This document shows, piece after piece, positions 16,163-24,050 of a stretch of DNA of 40,214 bases (its first letter is position 1; every line of letters begins with the position of its first letter). Below the pieces are notes generated by a model. The model ran no database searches. It worked only from the letters and a program-made list of their open reading frames with translations, and was not told the DNA's origin. The position numbers and the translations under genes were made by a program. Source of the stretch: Acidimicrobiaceae bacterium (lineage in GTDB: Bacteria; Actinomycetota; Acidimicrobiia; Acidimicrobiales; RAAP-2); assembly GCA_003164095.1 (NCBI GenBank), contig PLRX01000043.1, forward strand, positions 1-40,214, read 5' to 3'.

Positions 16163-17215
16163 TCAGTCGGGGACGACCACCGCCCGACCCCGGAGGGTCC
16201 CCGCTTCCATGGCCTCGTAGGCGTCAGCGACCCTGTCGAGTGGGAAGAGATCGACGTCGGCCCGGATCCGCCCGGCGTCGGCGAGCGCGATCACATCGAG
16301 CGCGTCGGAGATCGTCGAGGCCTGGAACGTGAACACCTCGCCGTCCTTGGGCAGGAAGTCGTACAGGCTGACGTCGGGCAGGCCCCCCTGTCCGGCACCG
16401 ATCAGCGCGAAGGCACCCCCCCGGCGGGTCGACCGAAGCCCGGCGCGGATCGTCGGCCCGATGCCGACGAAGTCGAAGACGGCGTCGGCACCGTCACCCG
16501 TCAGGGCGAGGACCTCGCCAGCAGTGTCCCGATCGACGCCCGCCATGGTGACGTGGGCGCCCAGCTCCGACGCGTACGCGAGGCGCTCCGGCACCGGGTC
16601 GATGGCGACCACCCGGGCCGCGGTCAGGGCCAGCAGGTGCTGCACCGCATAGCTGCCCAGGCCGCCGGCACCGATGACGACCGCCGTGCCGCCCGGGTGG
16701 ATACGGGGCAGCGCCCGCTTCACCGCGTGGTAGCTGGTGGCACCGGCGTCGGTCAATGGTCCGGCGCACACCGGGTCGAGCGTGGTCAGCTTCACCAGCT
16801 CGCGTGTGCTCGACACCAGGACGTAGCTGGCGAGCCCACCATCCCGGCCGTAGCCGCGCCCCACCAGGGAGTCGGCGCAGTTGTTGTCCTCCCCGCGGAC
16901 GCAGAACGGGCAGTGACCGCACGAACTGGGTGAGATCACGGCGACGGGGTCACCTTCGGCGAATCCGCTCACGCCCGGTCCGAGCGATGCCACGCGTCCT
17001 CCGATCTCGTGGCCGAGGGTGAACGGCACCTGCCAGCCGATCGCCTCACCGATCGCAGCGGGCATCTGGCTCATCATGGCGTCCGAGTGGCACAGGCCAT
17101 TGCCGGCCACGGCGACCAGGACCTGCCCCGGGCCCGGCTCCGGAACCGGTGCCTCGACCAGCTCCGGTGGGTGCCCCCACTCGACGATCCGGTACGCCTG
17201 CATGGTGTCTCCCAT
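16163..17215 (-). CDS. Zinc-dependent secondary-type alcohol dehydrogenase
   Basis: A 350-residue medium-chain dehydrogenase oxidising alcohols with NAD(P)+. Catalytic-zinc ligands are Cys42 (GLCHSD), His69 (GHE) and Asp156 in PLTDAGATSYHA; Asp as third ligand is known from Rhodococcus ADH-A-type enzymes, which this resembles along its length. Structural-zinc cysteines are 99, 102, 105 and 113. GAGGLG (182-187) is the Rossmann loop, followed by Asp at the strand-2 end (AIDPVPERL), favouring NAD+. Two starts compete: ATG 17215, with CAGACT 7 nt upstream (leaderless type), and ATG 17203, with GGGAGA before it. The next gene on this strand begins 88 nt downstream. Confidence 0.92.
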   Translation of the reverse strand: MGDTMQAYRIVEWGHPPELVEAPVPEPGPGQVLVAVAGNGLCHSDAMMSQMPAAIGEAIGWQVPFTLGHEIGGRVASLGPGVSGFAEGDPVAVISPSSCGHCPFCVRGEDNNCADSLVGRGYGRDGGLASYVLVSSTRELVKLTTLDPVCAGPLTDAGATSYHAVKRALPRIHPGGTAVVIGAGGLGSYAVQHLLALTAARVVAIDPVPERLAYASELGAHVTMAGVDRDTAGEVLALTGDGADAVFDFVGIGPTIRAGLRSTRRGGAFALIGAGQGGLPDVSLYDFLPKDGEVFTFQASTISDALDVIALADAGRIRADVDLFPLDRVADAYEAMEAGTLRGRAVVVPD

Positions 17216-17304
17216 GGCGCCGAGTCTGGCACCTCGGCGAGCTGCCGGGAGTGGTGGGACCGAGTGCCACCCGATGCTCCGGAGCGCCCGGACGCCTCGA
17301 CGGG

Positions 17305-17310
17305 TACGTT
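17305..17310 (+). promoter_or_regulatory. Candidate -10 element TACGTT before a short upstream ORF
   Basis: TACGTT fits TAnnnT and lies 7 nt before a GTG at 17318, the spacing seen at other leaderless starts in this window. The GTG is not in frame with the channel-like gene. Confidence 0.35.
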
Positions 17311-17317
17311 CGCGGGC

Positions 17318-17389
17318 GTGTCCACCATGCCGAGCCCCACGTGGTCCGACCAGTGCCCGCTACCGGCCCACGTCCCCCGGCACCGCTGA
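17318..17389 (+). CDS. Possible 23-aa leaderless upstream peptide
   Basis: GTG 17318 opens a 23-codon frame (MSTMPSPTWSDQCPLPAHV and four more residues) that ends at TGA 17387-17389, only 8 nt before the ATG of the channel-like gene. The main gene lacks a ribosome binding site, so reinitiation after this peptide would explain its translation. Evidence is positional only. Confidence 0.3.
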   Translation: MSTMPSPTWSDQCPLPAHVPRHR

Positions 17390-17397
17390 CGGTCGTC

Positions 17398-18585
17398 ATG
17401 GACGCATCGCTCTTCGCCGTCGGACTCCTGATCGTCCTGGGCACGGTCACCAGCGTCCTGTTCACGCTGGTGCTACCGCGACGGCCGGCCGGGATCCAAC
17501 GGGTGACCCTGCTCGTGAACCGGTCGGTGCGGCTCGCGTTCATCTCACTCTCCCGGTTGGCGCGAACGTACGAGGCGAAGGATGCCATCCTGGCTCCGAC
17601 TGCACCGGTGGCGCTGTTGGCACAGCTGCTGTTCTGGGCCGCAGCACTCGTGGTGGGGTTCGGCCTGATGCTCCACGCCAGTACCCACTCGTTCCCTGAC
17701 GGGCTCCTGCAGGCGCTGACCGCCCTCTTCACGGTCGGGGCCGTCCACATCGGGGGACGTCCGGACGAAGGCATCGACATCGCCGTCGGGGCGATCTGGG
17801 TGGTCATCGTGGCGCTCCAGATCGCCTATCTCCCTTCCATCTACAGCTCGTTCAGCCGGAGGGAGAGCCTCGTCGCCCTGCTGGAGAGCCGGGCCGGTCA
17901 GCCCGCCTGGGGACCGGAGCTGCTCGCCCGTCACCAGCTCGTCGGGATTGCGGACACGCTGCCGGAGCTCTACCAGGAGTGGGAGGTGTGGGCGGCCGAC
18001 GTCGCCGAGAGCCACACGACCTACCCGATCCTCCTCCTGTTCCGGTCCCCCGAGCCCTGGCTCTCCTGGTTGACGGGCCTCCTGGCTGTGCTCGACGCCG
18101 CGGCCATGCACCTGGCACTCGACCCGGACAGCGCACCGTCACAGGCCAGGCTCTGTCTGCGCATGGGCTTCACACTGCTCCAACGCATCGGCGCGTCACT
18201 GGGCTGGGAGGTGGATCTCGACCCGGATCCCGAGGGGCCGATCGAGCTCACCTTCGCTGAGTTCGAGGGAGCGGTGGCGATGCTCGACGCCTCCGGGTTC
18301 GCGGTGGAGCGGACGGCCGAGGAGGCGTGGCCGCACTTCCGCGGCTGGCGTGTCAATTACGAGGTGCTCGCCTACCGCCTGGCCGACCGCCTCGTCGCCC
18401 CACCTGCGCAGTGGTCCGGGCCGAGACGCCACCTTCGCACAGGGGCGGTCGCCCCCCGTCGGCCTCCCCAGCGCCGTCCGGGAGGCAGGTCCGAGCTCCC
18501 CTACGAGCGCCCACCGGTGGTGATCGGCGGCACGCGGCGCCGGCGGCGGCGTCCTCCGGCCGGGTCCGGGGGAACCGAGGGCTGA
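17398..18585 (+). CDS. Ion-channel-like membrane protein with degenerate filter
   Basis: A 395-residue protein with helices at about 5-27, 72-94 and 125-147 and a hydrophobic re-entrant-like segment 101-118 between the last two. That order (helix, P-loop, helix) and the following YLPSIYSSFSRRESLVALLESRAG resemble actinobacterial two-helix channel proteins in which the P-loop reads T-(L/V)-G-(Y/F)-G-D. Here it reads FTVGAVHIGG, so the potassium-filter GYG is not conserved. A soluble domain of about 200 residues with no recognised family follows, then an Arg/Pro-rich tail. ATG 17398 lacks a ribosome binding site. It may be a non-selective or non-conducting relative; the channel assignment is inference. 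Confidence 0.65.
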   Translation: MDASLFAVGLLIVLGTVTSVLFTLVLPRRPAGIQRVTLLVNRSVRLAFISLSRLARTYEAKDAILAPTAPVALLAQLLFWAAALVVGFGLMLHASTHSFPDGLLQALTALFTVGAVHIGGRPDEGIDIAVGAIWVVIVALQIAYLPSIYSSFSRRESLVALLESRAGQPAWGPELLARHQLVGIADTLPELYQEWEVWAADVAESHTTYPILLLFRSPEPWLSWLTGLLAVLDAAAMHLALDPDSAPSQARLCLRMGFTLLQRIGASLGWEVDLDPDPEGPIELTFAEFEGAVAMLDASGFAVERTAEEAWPHFRGWRVNYEVLAYRLADRLVAPPAQWSGPRRHLRTGAVAPRRPPQRRPGGRSELPYERPPVVIGGTRRRRRRPPAGSGGTEG

Positions 18586-18694
18586 CGACCGCCCGGGACC
18601 CGGGGATGAAGGCCGGCGGCCCACCTGTCAGAATCGTCGCATACGGACAGCCAGCTCTTCGACCCGAGGAGCGGCCAGGAAGAAAGGTGACCCC

Positions 18695-19537
18695 ATGCCT
18701 GGTGTCTTTGTGGTGACGGACAGCTCATCCGACCTCACTCCTGACGAGGTGGTCGACTTCGACATCGAGGTCGTTCCGCTGACGGTCCGCTTCGGCTCCG
18801 ACGAGTTCACCGACGGTGTCGACCTGAGCGTCGAGGACTTCTACAAGCGGATGGCCGAGTCCGAGGAGCTCCCACAGACGGCGTGCCCGTCACCCGGTGC
18901 CTTCGCCGCGGCCTTCCGGCGGGCGGAGGAGGCCGGTGCGAACGCGGTCGTGTGCATCACGATCTCCGGCGAGCTGTCGAACACGCTGCAGTCGGCCGAG
19001 ACGGCGGCCGCGGGATTCGAGGGCGACCTCCCGATCAGGGTCCTCGACTCCAAGTCGGTGTCGAGCGGCCTGGGGACGATGGTGCTCGAGGCGGCGACAT
19101 CGGCCCGGGACGGGGCGGACTTGAAAGGGGTCCTGGCGAGGGTGGACGAACTCATCCCGCGGACCCGCGTGTTCGCCGTGCTCAACACCCTCGAGAACCT
19201 GCGAAAGGGCGGCCGGATCGGTGGGGCCAAGGCGATGGTCGGTTCGATGCTGTCGATCAAACCCCTGATCGACATCACAGGTGGTGCGGTCCGTGAGGCC
19301 GGAAAGGCACGCACCCGGAAGCGGGCCATGCACCTCCTCTACGACCAGATGACGGATGCCGGAGCGATCGAGGACGTCGCGGTGATGCACGGCAGGGCCC
19401 CCGACATCCAGGACTTCCTCGATCTCATCGCGCCACGCTTCTCCCGTGCGTCGATCCGGCTCGGCGTGTTGGGAGCCGTGATCGGGTCCCACGGCGGCGC
19501 GGAGATCCTGGGCGTCAGCTGGGTGGGCCGGGCCTGA
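18695..19537 (+). CDS. DegV family fatty-acid-binding protein
   Basis: A 280-residue DegV protein. The N-terminus VVTDSSSDLTPDEV is the family's opening block with the fatty-acid head-group-contacting serines, TACPSPGAF (about 63-71) is the second conserved T-S/C-Q/P-P-x-P-like block, ITISGELSNTLQSA (about 89-102) the third, and LENLRKGGRIGGAKAMVGSMLSIKPLI (about 167-193) the fourth. DegV/FakB proteins present fatty acids for phosphorylation by a FakA kinase; no FakA-like gene is in this window. ATG 18695 follows GAAAGGTGA. It is followed after 101 nt by an LLM oxidoreductase with its own leaderless-type promoter. Confidence 0.93.
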   Translation: MPGVFVVTDSSSDLTPDEVVDFDIEVVPLTVRFGSDEFTDGVDLSVEDFYKRMAESEELPQTACPSPGAFAAAFRRAEEAGANAVVCITISGELSNTLQSAETAAAGFEGDLPIRVLDSKSVSSGLGTMVLEAATSARDGADLKGVLARVDELIPRTRVFAVLNTLENLRKGGRIGGAKAMVGSMLSIKPLIDITGGAVREAGKARTRKRAMHLLYDQMTDAGAIEDVAVMHGRAPDIQDFLDLIAPRFSRASIRLGVLGAVIGSHGGAEILGVSWVGRA

Positions 19538-19625
19538 CGGTCCACGTCGGCCGTGGAGCGATGGGAAGGGCGGGGGAGGGCCATGCCCGCAGACCAGGAG
19601 CACGGCGTCGGGCCGACCCGGCCCG

Positions 19626-19631
19626 TAGGTT
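19626..19631 (+). promoter_or_regulatory. -10 element TAGGTT for leaderless LLM transcript
   Basis: TAGGTT lies 7 nt before ATG 19639, and no ribosome binding site precedes that start. Confidence 0.6.
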
Positions 19632-19638
19632 GGCGGAC

Positions 19639-20613
19639 ATGAACGCTCCCGAACAGCCGGCACCGTTCGCCCGCGGCTCGGTCTCGCTCCGCCTCTACCC
19701 GCACAACGAGCTCGACGCCACGGACATCGTGGGTGAACTCTGCGACCAGGCGGGTATCGCCCTCCAGGGCGGCTTCGACGGTGTGATGACGAGCGAGCAC
19801 CACGGCGGGTTCGCGGGGTACATGGCGCAGCCCCTGCAGATGGTGACCTTCGTGCTCGACGAACACCCGTCGGGGTGGGCGGCGCCGTGTCCGCTGCTGC
19901 TCCCGCTCCGACCGACGGTGCTCGTTGCCGAGGAAGTCGCATGGCTCCAAGCCCGTCACCCCGGCCGCGTCGGCGTCGGGGTCGCCGCAGGAGCGCTCCC
20001 ACTCGACTTCGAAGTGGCCGGCATGGACCCGGCGGACGCCGTCCCCGTCTTCAAGGCGGAGCTCCATCGGCTGGTCGCCATGCTGCGGGGTGAGGAACTC
20101 GGTCAGGTGGCGGCCGACCCTGCGCTGCGGGCCTGCCGGGACCGTCCCGTGGCCGTCCTCAGTGCCGCCGTGTCCGCGGCCGCGGCGACGAGGGCGGCAC
20201 GCTGCGGCGCCGGGCTCCTGCTGGAGGGCATGTCGTCGGTCGAACGCCTGGCCCGGGTCACGGAGGCCTACGACGCCGCCGGGGGCACGGGTGCGAAGGT
20301 CCTCATCCGGCGCGTCTGGTTGGGGGAGCTCCCGACCGACCTCGTGAGCCGACAGCGTGCCGTCTACGACGGCTACTCGGGTGCGACGGCGTCCTTCGGC
20401 GACGACCAGACGGTCGCCGCCGCCGATCCGGGCGCGATCGTGGACCGGCTGGTGGACCTCGTGGCCGCCACGGGAGTCGACGCGCTCAACCTCCGCGTGC
20501 ATCTGCCCGGCATGGCACCCGCTGCCGTCCGCGAGCAGATCGACGCGCTCGGGCGGGACGTCGTCGGTCGGCTGAAGGAGCGGTGGCCCCTTCATCGCCC
20601 CAGGTCAGGGTAA
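19639..20613 (+). CDS. LLM-class flavin-dependent oxidoreductase
   Basis: A 324-residue luciferase-like TIM-barrel monooxygenase, expected to use reduced FMN or F420. The VSLRLYPHNELD strand at the start, the GFDGVMTSEHHGGFAGY segment (about 45-61) and the AEEVAWLQARHPGRVGVGVAAGALP block (about 97-121) match conserved LLM strands, the last being the usual A-(E/Q)-x-x-x-L-D-x-L-S-x-GR-x-x-x-G-x-G region. ATG 19639 is preferred over an upstream frame opening at 19561 because a TAGGTT hexamer sits at leaderless distance. The substrate is unknown. Lon follows 70 nt downstream with its own ribosome binding site. Confidence 0.88.
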   Translation: MNAPEQPAPFARGSVSLRLYPHNELDATDIVGELCDQAGIALQGGFDGVMTSEHHGGFAGYMAQPLQMVTFVLDEHPSGWAAPCPLLLPLRPTVLVAEEVAWLQARHPGRVGVGVAAGALPLDFEVAGMDPADAVPVFKAELHRLVAMLRGEELGQVAADPALRACRDRPVAVLSAAVSAAAATRAARCGAGLLLEGMSSVERLARVTEAYDAAGGTGAKVLIRRVWLGELPTDLVSRQRAVYDGYSGATASFGDDQTVAAADPGAIVDRLVDLVAATGVDALNLRVHLPGMAPAAVREQIDALGRDVVGRLKERWPLHRPRSG

Positions 20614-20683
20614 CAAAGGGAATAGATGTTCGATTCCGTTGTTGGACCGATCCAGACAAGAGCTGGAGACATCCGGAGGAACG

Positions 20684-23095
20684 ATGGGCCGAACGACAGA
20701 CGAGAACACCACGGCCGGCGGGGGAGATCCTGCCGGGTATCGGAACCTACCCCTGCTCCCCCTGCGCTCGGGCGTCGTGCTGCCCGGCATGGTGTTCACC
20801 GTCGCCCTCGAGACCGACGAGGCGCGGGCGGCCGCCGAGGCGGCGGAGGCCGCCGACGGCCATGTCGTGATCGTGCCCTTCATCGACGGTCGATACGCGT
20901 CCGTCGGGGTGGTGGCCGCCATCATGGAATCCGGCGCGCTCCCCGGCGGGATGTCGGCCATCGCAGTGCGCGGCGACGAGCGGGCTCGGCTCGGTACGGC
21001 GGTGCCAGGCACCGGCAGCGCCCTGTGGGTTGAGGTCGAGGTCGTCGCCGAGTCGGCCGCCATCGAGGAGACCACCGAGCTCGCCCGCGAGTACCGGGCC
21101 TTGGTGGAGAACATCCTGCTGAGCCGCGGTGCCGGTCGTCTCGCCGAGCGCCTGGCCGAGGTGACCGATCCCGGTCGGGTGGCGGACATGGCCGGCTACT
21201 CGCCCGACCTGTCCCTCGCCCAGAAGGTCGAAGTGCTCGAGACCCTCGACGTGGCCGCTCGGCTACGCCTCGTCATCGCCTGGTCCCGCGAGGTCCTCGC
21301 CGACCTCGCCCTGCGTGAGCGGATCAAGACCGACGTCGAGGAGGGCATGGAGAAGACCCAGCGCGAGTTCCTCCTGCGCCGCCAGTTGGAGTCGATCAAG
21401 AAGGAGCTCGGCCAACTCTCCTCGGACGACGAGGACCAGCCCGACGACTATCGGACCATGGCCGAGGAGCGGGCGTTGCCGGAATCGGTCCGAAAGGCCG
21501 TCGAGCGGGAGATCGACAAGCTCGAGCGGATGAGCGAGCAGAACCCCGAGCACGGGTGGATCCGCACGTGGCTGGACACCGTCTTCGAGTTGCCCTGGGG
21601 CGAGGAGTCCGAGGACCGGTTGGACGTCACCGAGGCGGCACGGATTCTCGACGAGGACCACGACGGACTGGACGACGTGAAGGACCGGATCCTCGAGCAC
21701 CTGGCCGTCCGCAAGCTCCAGGCCGAACGGGGCCTGGCACCGCTCGGCGGACGTGGCGGGGGCGCCATCCTGGCGCTCGTGGGCCCTCCCGGGGTCGGTA
21801 AGACCTCGCTCGGCGAGTCGGTGGCTCGGGCACTCGGGCGCTCGTTCGTCCGGGTGGCTCTGGGCGGCGTGCGCGACGAGGCGGAGATCCGCGGCCACCG
21901 CCGCACTTATGTCGGCGCACAGCCGGGCCGCCTGGTCCGGGCCCTGCGGGAGGCCGGCACGATGAATCCCGTGGTCCTGCTCGACGAGGTGGACAAGCTC
22001 GGTGCCGACCACCGGGGCGACCCGTCGTCGGCACTGCTCGAGGTCCTCGACCCGGCCCAGAACCACACCTTCCGCGACCACTACCTCGAGGTCGAGCTCG
22101 ACCTGTCCAAGGTCCTGTTCCTGGCCACGGCCAACATGATCGACACCATCCCCGGACCGCTGCTCGACCGGATGGAGGTCATCCGCCTCGACGGCTACAC
22201 CGAGGAGGAGAAGGTCGCCATCGCACGCCACCACCTGGTCGGGCGCCAGCGGGCGCGGGCAGCACTGGAGGACGAGGACGTGACCGTCACCGACGACGCA
22301 CTGCGCGCCATCGTGGGTGACCACACCCGCGAGGCGGGCGTCCGGTCGCTCGAGCGCGAGCTCGGTCGCCTGATGCGCAAGGTGGCGTCCAGGGTCGTCT
22401 CGGACCCGTCGGCTGTCCCGGTGGTCGTGGACGTCGACGACGTGCGCGGGTGGCTGGGCCGTCCCGTCTACTTCTTTGAGTCAGCGGACCGCACCGCGGT
22501 CCCGGGCGTGGCCACCGGTCTCGCCGTGACCGGCGTGGGCGGCGACGTCCTCTACGTCGAGGCCTCCGTGATGGACGGTCCCGAGGGGCTGACGCTGACC
22601 GGCCAGCTCGGCGACGTCATGAAGGAGTCCGCCGAGATCGCCCTGTCCTACGTGCGCTCGCACGCACACGACCTGGGGATCGACCCGGGTGCGTTCGTCG
22701 GCAAGCGCTTCCACCTGCACGTGCCCGCCGGTGCGATCCCGAAGGATGGTCCGTCGGCCGGGGTCACCATGACCTCGGCACTGGTGAGTCTCCTGCGTGA
22801 CGTCCCGGTCCGCGCCGTGGTGGGCATGACCGGCGAGGTCACCCTCCAGGGACGGGTCCTGCCCATCGGTGGCGTGCGCCAGAAGGTCCTGGCCGCACAC
22901 CGGGCCGGCCTGACCACGGTGGTGCTCCCCGCACGCAACGGGCAGGACCTCGAGGACGTGCCCGAGGTGGTACGGGACGAGATGACCTTCCATCTGGCCG
23001 CGGACATCGGTGAGGTCCTGGCCGTCGCCCTGGCCGATGGCGACGCAGTCGACACTGCCGGCACTGCTCCGGACGGGAGCCTGGCTGCCGCCTGA
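20684..23095 (+). CDS. lon: ATP-dependent Lon protease
   Basis: A full-length LonA-type protease of 803 residues, degrading misfolded and regulatory proteins in the cytoplasm as a hexamer. The N-terminal substrate domain begins NLPLLPLRSGVVLPGMVFTV. Walker A GPPGVGKT is at 367-374, Walker B (PVVLLDEVDKL) about 60 residues later, and the AAA+ lid follows. The protease domain carries the Ser691-Lys734 dyad, with Ser in PKDGPSAGVTM and Lys in GGVRQKVLAAHRAG; their 43-residue spacing equals that of E. coli Lon. ATG 20684 follows GGAGGA; an in-frame TTG at 20639 is less likely. No HspR-box (HAIR) inverted repeat was seen in the 70 nt upstream. Confidence 0.97.
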   Translation: MGRTTDENTTAGGGDPAGYRNLPLLPLRSGVVLPGMVFTVALETDEARAAAEAAEAADGHVVIVPFIDGRYASVGVVAAIMESGALPGGMSAIAVRGDERARLGTAVPGTGSALWVEVEVVAESAAIEETTELAREYRALVENILLSRGAGRLAERLAEVTDPGRVADMAGYSPDLSLAQKVEVLETLDVAARLRLVIAWSREVLADLALRERIKTDVEEGMEKTQREFLLRRQLESIKKELGQLSSDDEDQPDDYRTMAEERALPESVRKAVEREIDKLERMSEQNPEHGWIRTWLDTVFELPWGEESEDRLDVTEAARILDEDHDGLDDVKDRILEHLAVRKLQAERGLAPLGGRGGGAILALVGPPGVGKTSLGESVARALGRSFVRVALGGVRDEAEIRGHRRTYVGAQPGRLVRALREAGTMNPVVLLDEVDKLGADHRGDPSSALLEVLDPAQNHTFRDHYLEVELDLSKVLFLATANMIDTIPGPLLDRMEVIRLDGYTEEEKVAIARHHLVGRQRARAALEDEDVTVTDDALRAIVGDHTREAGVRSLERELGRLMRKVASRVVSDPSAVPVVVDVDDVRGWLGRPVYFFESADRTAVPGVATGLAVTGVGGDVLYVEASVMDGPEGLTLTGQLGDVMKESAEIALSYVRSHAHDLGIDPGAFVGKRFHLHVPAGAIPKDGPSAGVTMTSALVSLLRDVPVRAVVGMTGEVTLQGRVLPIGGVRQKVLAAHRAGLTTVVLPARNGQDLEDVPEVVRDEMTFHLAADIGEVLAVALADGDAVDTAGTAPDGSLAAA

Positions 23096-23131
23096 CGCCG
23101 ACCGGTTGACCGGTGCGCCGAGCGGCCGGGC

Positions 23132-23512
23132 TCACTGGCTGAGCAGCGCGGTCACCTGGGCGAGGTCGAAGTAGTCCCGCCAGGCGCAGATCTTGCCGTC
23201 GCGGAGCTCGAAGGTGCCCATCACCGGCAGGGGGGCCGCGCTGTCGCCCAGTGTCAGCGTGTCGACGCGCTCGGTCAGCACGACGTCGTCCCGTACGGCG
23301 AGGTGCAGGATGTCGACCGACGTGGCGTTGAACATGCCGAAGAACCCGTCGAGGAAGGCGATCGTCGCCTCCAGCCCGACCGCCGGATCGACGGGGATGT
23401 TGTGGTAGACGACGTCGTCCGTCAGGAACGGCCGGAGCAGCGCGCTGTCATGGGACTCGAGTGCGGCGAGGCAGTCCCGCACCGTCCGTTCGGCATCCTC
23501 TTCGCTCGCCAC
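23132..23512 (-). CDS. Limonene-1,2-epoxide hydrolase-like protein
   Basis: A 126-residue SnoaL/NTF2-like fold protein. It keeps the residues of the limonene epoxide hydrolase active site: Tyr36 and Asn38 in VVYHNIP, Arg82 and Asp84 in TERVDTL, and Asp113 in WRDYFD. Hence hydrolysis of an epoxide by the Asp-Arg-Asp mechanism is plausible, beyond the general SnoaL label. GTG 23512 is the start, with AGAGGAGG 6 nt upstream; a TAGCCT hexamer at 23548-23543 would give a leader of about 25 nt. It converges with Lon and is separated from it by 36 nt. Confidence 0.85.
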   Translation of the reverse strand: MASEEDAERTVRDCLAALESHDSALLRPFLTDDVVYHNIPVDPAVGLEATIAFLDGFFGMFNATSVDILHLAVRDDVVLTERVDTLTLGDSAAPLPVMGTFELRDGKICAWRDYFDLAQVTALLSQ

Positions 23513-23542
23513 GACTGGCCTCCTCTGGTCGACGGTCTCCCG

Positions 23543-23548
23543 AGGCTA
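23543..23548 (-). promoter_or_regulatory. Candidate -10 element TAGCCT for the epoxide-hydrolase-like gene
   Basis: TAGCCT read on the minus strand lies about 30 nt before GTG 23512. Unlike the leaderless cases, this gene has a strong AGAGGAGG site between promoter and start. Confidence 0.45.
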
Positions 23549-23572
23549 GCCACCCGACGATGATGGTGCCCG

Positions 23573-23592
23573 GGCCCGGAGCGACCCGGGCC
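23573..23592 (-). terminator. GC hairpin after the HxlR gene
   Basis: A perfect 7-bp stem GGCCCGG / CCGGGCC with a 6-nt loop lies just past the HxlR stop codon at 23602. No T-run follows. Confidence 0.5.
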
Positions 23593-23601
23593 ACGCCGCC
23601 G

Positions 23602-23952
23602 TCACGGTTGGCGCAGGTTCCTCTCCGCCCATTCCGTCAGCTGGCGGAGGATCGGCAGGAGCGCCTCTCCCGCAGGGGCGAGGGAGTAGCTGACACCTGG
23701 TGGCCGGCTGTCGGTGACCGTGCGCTGCACGAGCCCTCCCTCTGTGAGTTCGGTCAGTCTGTCGGACAGGACGGAGTCGGTGATGGTCCCGACGCCGCGG
23801 CGGAGCTCTGCGAATCCCGCCGGACCCGAGCTGAGCGTCCCGAGGATCACGCCGTTCCACCGCTTGCCCAGGAAGTCGAACGCCCGGGCGAGGCCCGCCT
23901 CGCAGGCATGGGCGGAGTGCTCCGCACCCTCGATGCTGTCCACGCCGGTCAC
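23602..23952 (-). CDS. HxlR/MarR-type winged-helix regulator
   Basis: A 116-residue DNA-binding regulator of the HxlR family. CEAGLARAFDFLGKRWNGVILGTLSSGPAGFAELRR is the family's opening, with Cys17 in the position used for redox or aldehyde sensing in HypR/YodB-like members. SDRLTELTEGGLVQRTV is the recognition-helix/wing region and YSLAPAGEALLPIL the start of the dimerisation helix. The start is GTG 23952 with TAGGAT 6 nt upstream, a leaderless arrangement. It is divergent from an azoreductase-like gene across a 98-nt gap with an inverted repeat, the classic setup in which such a repressor controls itself and a neighbouring reductase. Confidence 0.92.
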   Translation of the reverse strand: MTGVDSIEGAEHSAHACEAGLARAFDFLGKRWNGVILGTLSSGPAGFAELRRGVGTITDSVLSDRLTELTEGGLVQRTVTDSRPPGVSYSLAPAGEALLPILRQLTEWAERNLRQP

Positions 23953-23958
23953 GTCGTC

Positions 23959-23964
23959 ATCCTA
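23959..23964 (-). promoter_or_regulatory. -10 element TAGGAT for leaderless hxlR-type transcript
   Basis: TAGGAT on the minus strand lies 6 nt before GTG 23952. Confidence 0.6.
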
Positions 23965-23993
23965 TCCGGTCGGACACTCGTCGTTCCCGTTGT

Positions 23994-24017
23994 ACTAGTA
24001 TTAGGAGAGTAGCTAGT
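23994..24017. promoter_or_regulatory. Probable operator of the HxlR regulator
   Basis: An interrupted inverted repeat with arms ACTAGTA (23994-24000) and TAGCTAGT (24010-24017) flanks a 9-nt spacer in an AT-rich patch, which is rare in this window. It lies between the divergent regulator and reductase genes. HxlR-family operators such as those of YodB-like proteins are built on TACT/AGTA half-sites, which these arms contain. Binding is inferred. Confidence 0.6.
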
Positions 24018-24050
24018 CAGTTTCGTATCGAGTACCGGAAGGTAGTGGTT

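Noticed and set aside
20614-20683. HspR box (HAIR) in front of lon
   Set aside because: No CTTGAGT...ACTCAAG inverted repeat is present in the gap.
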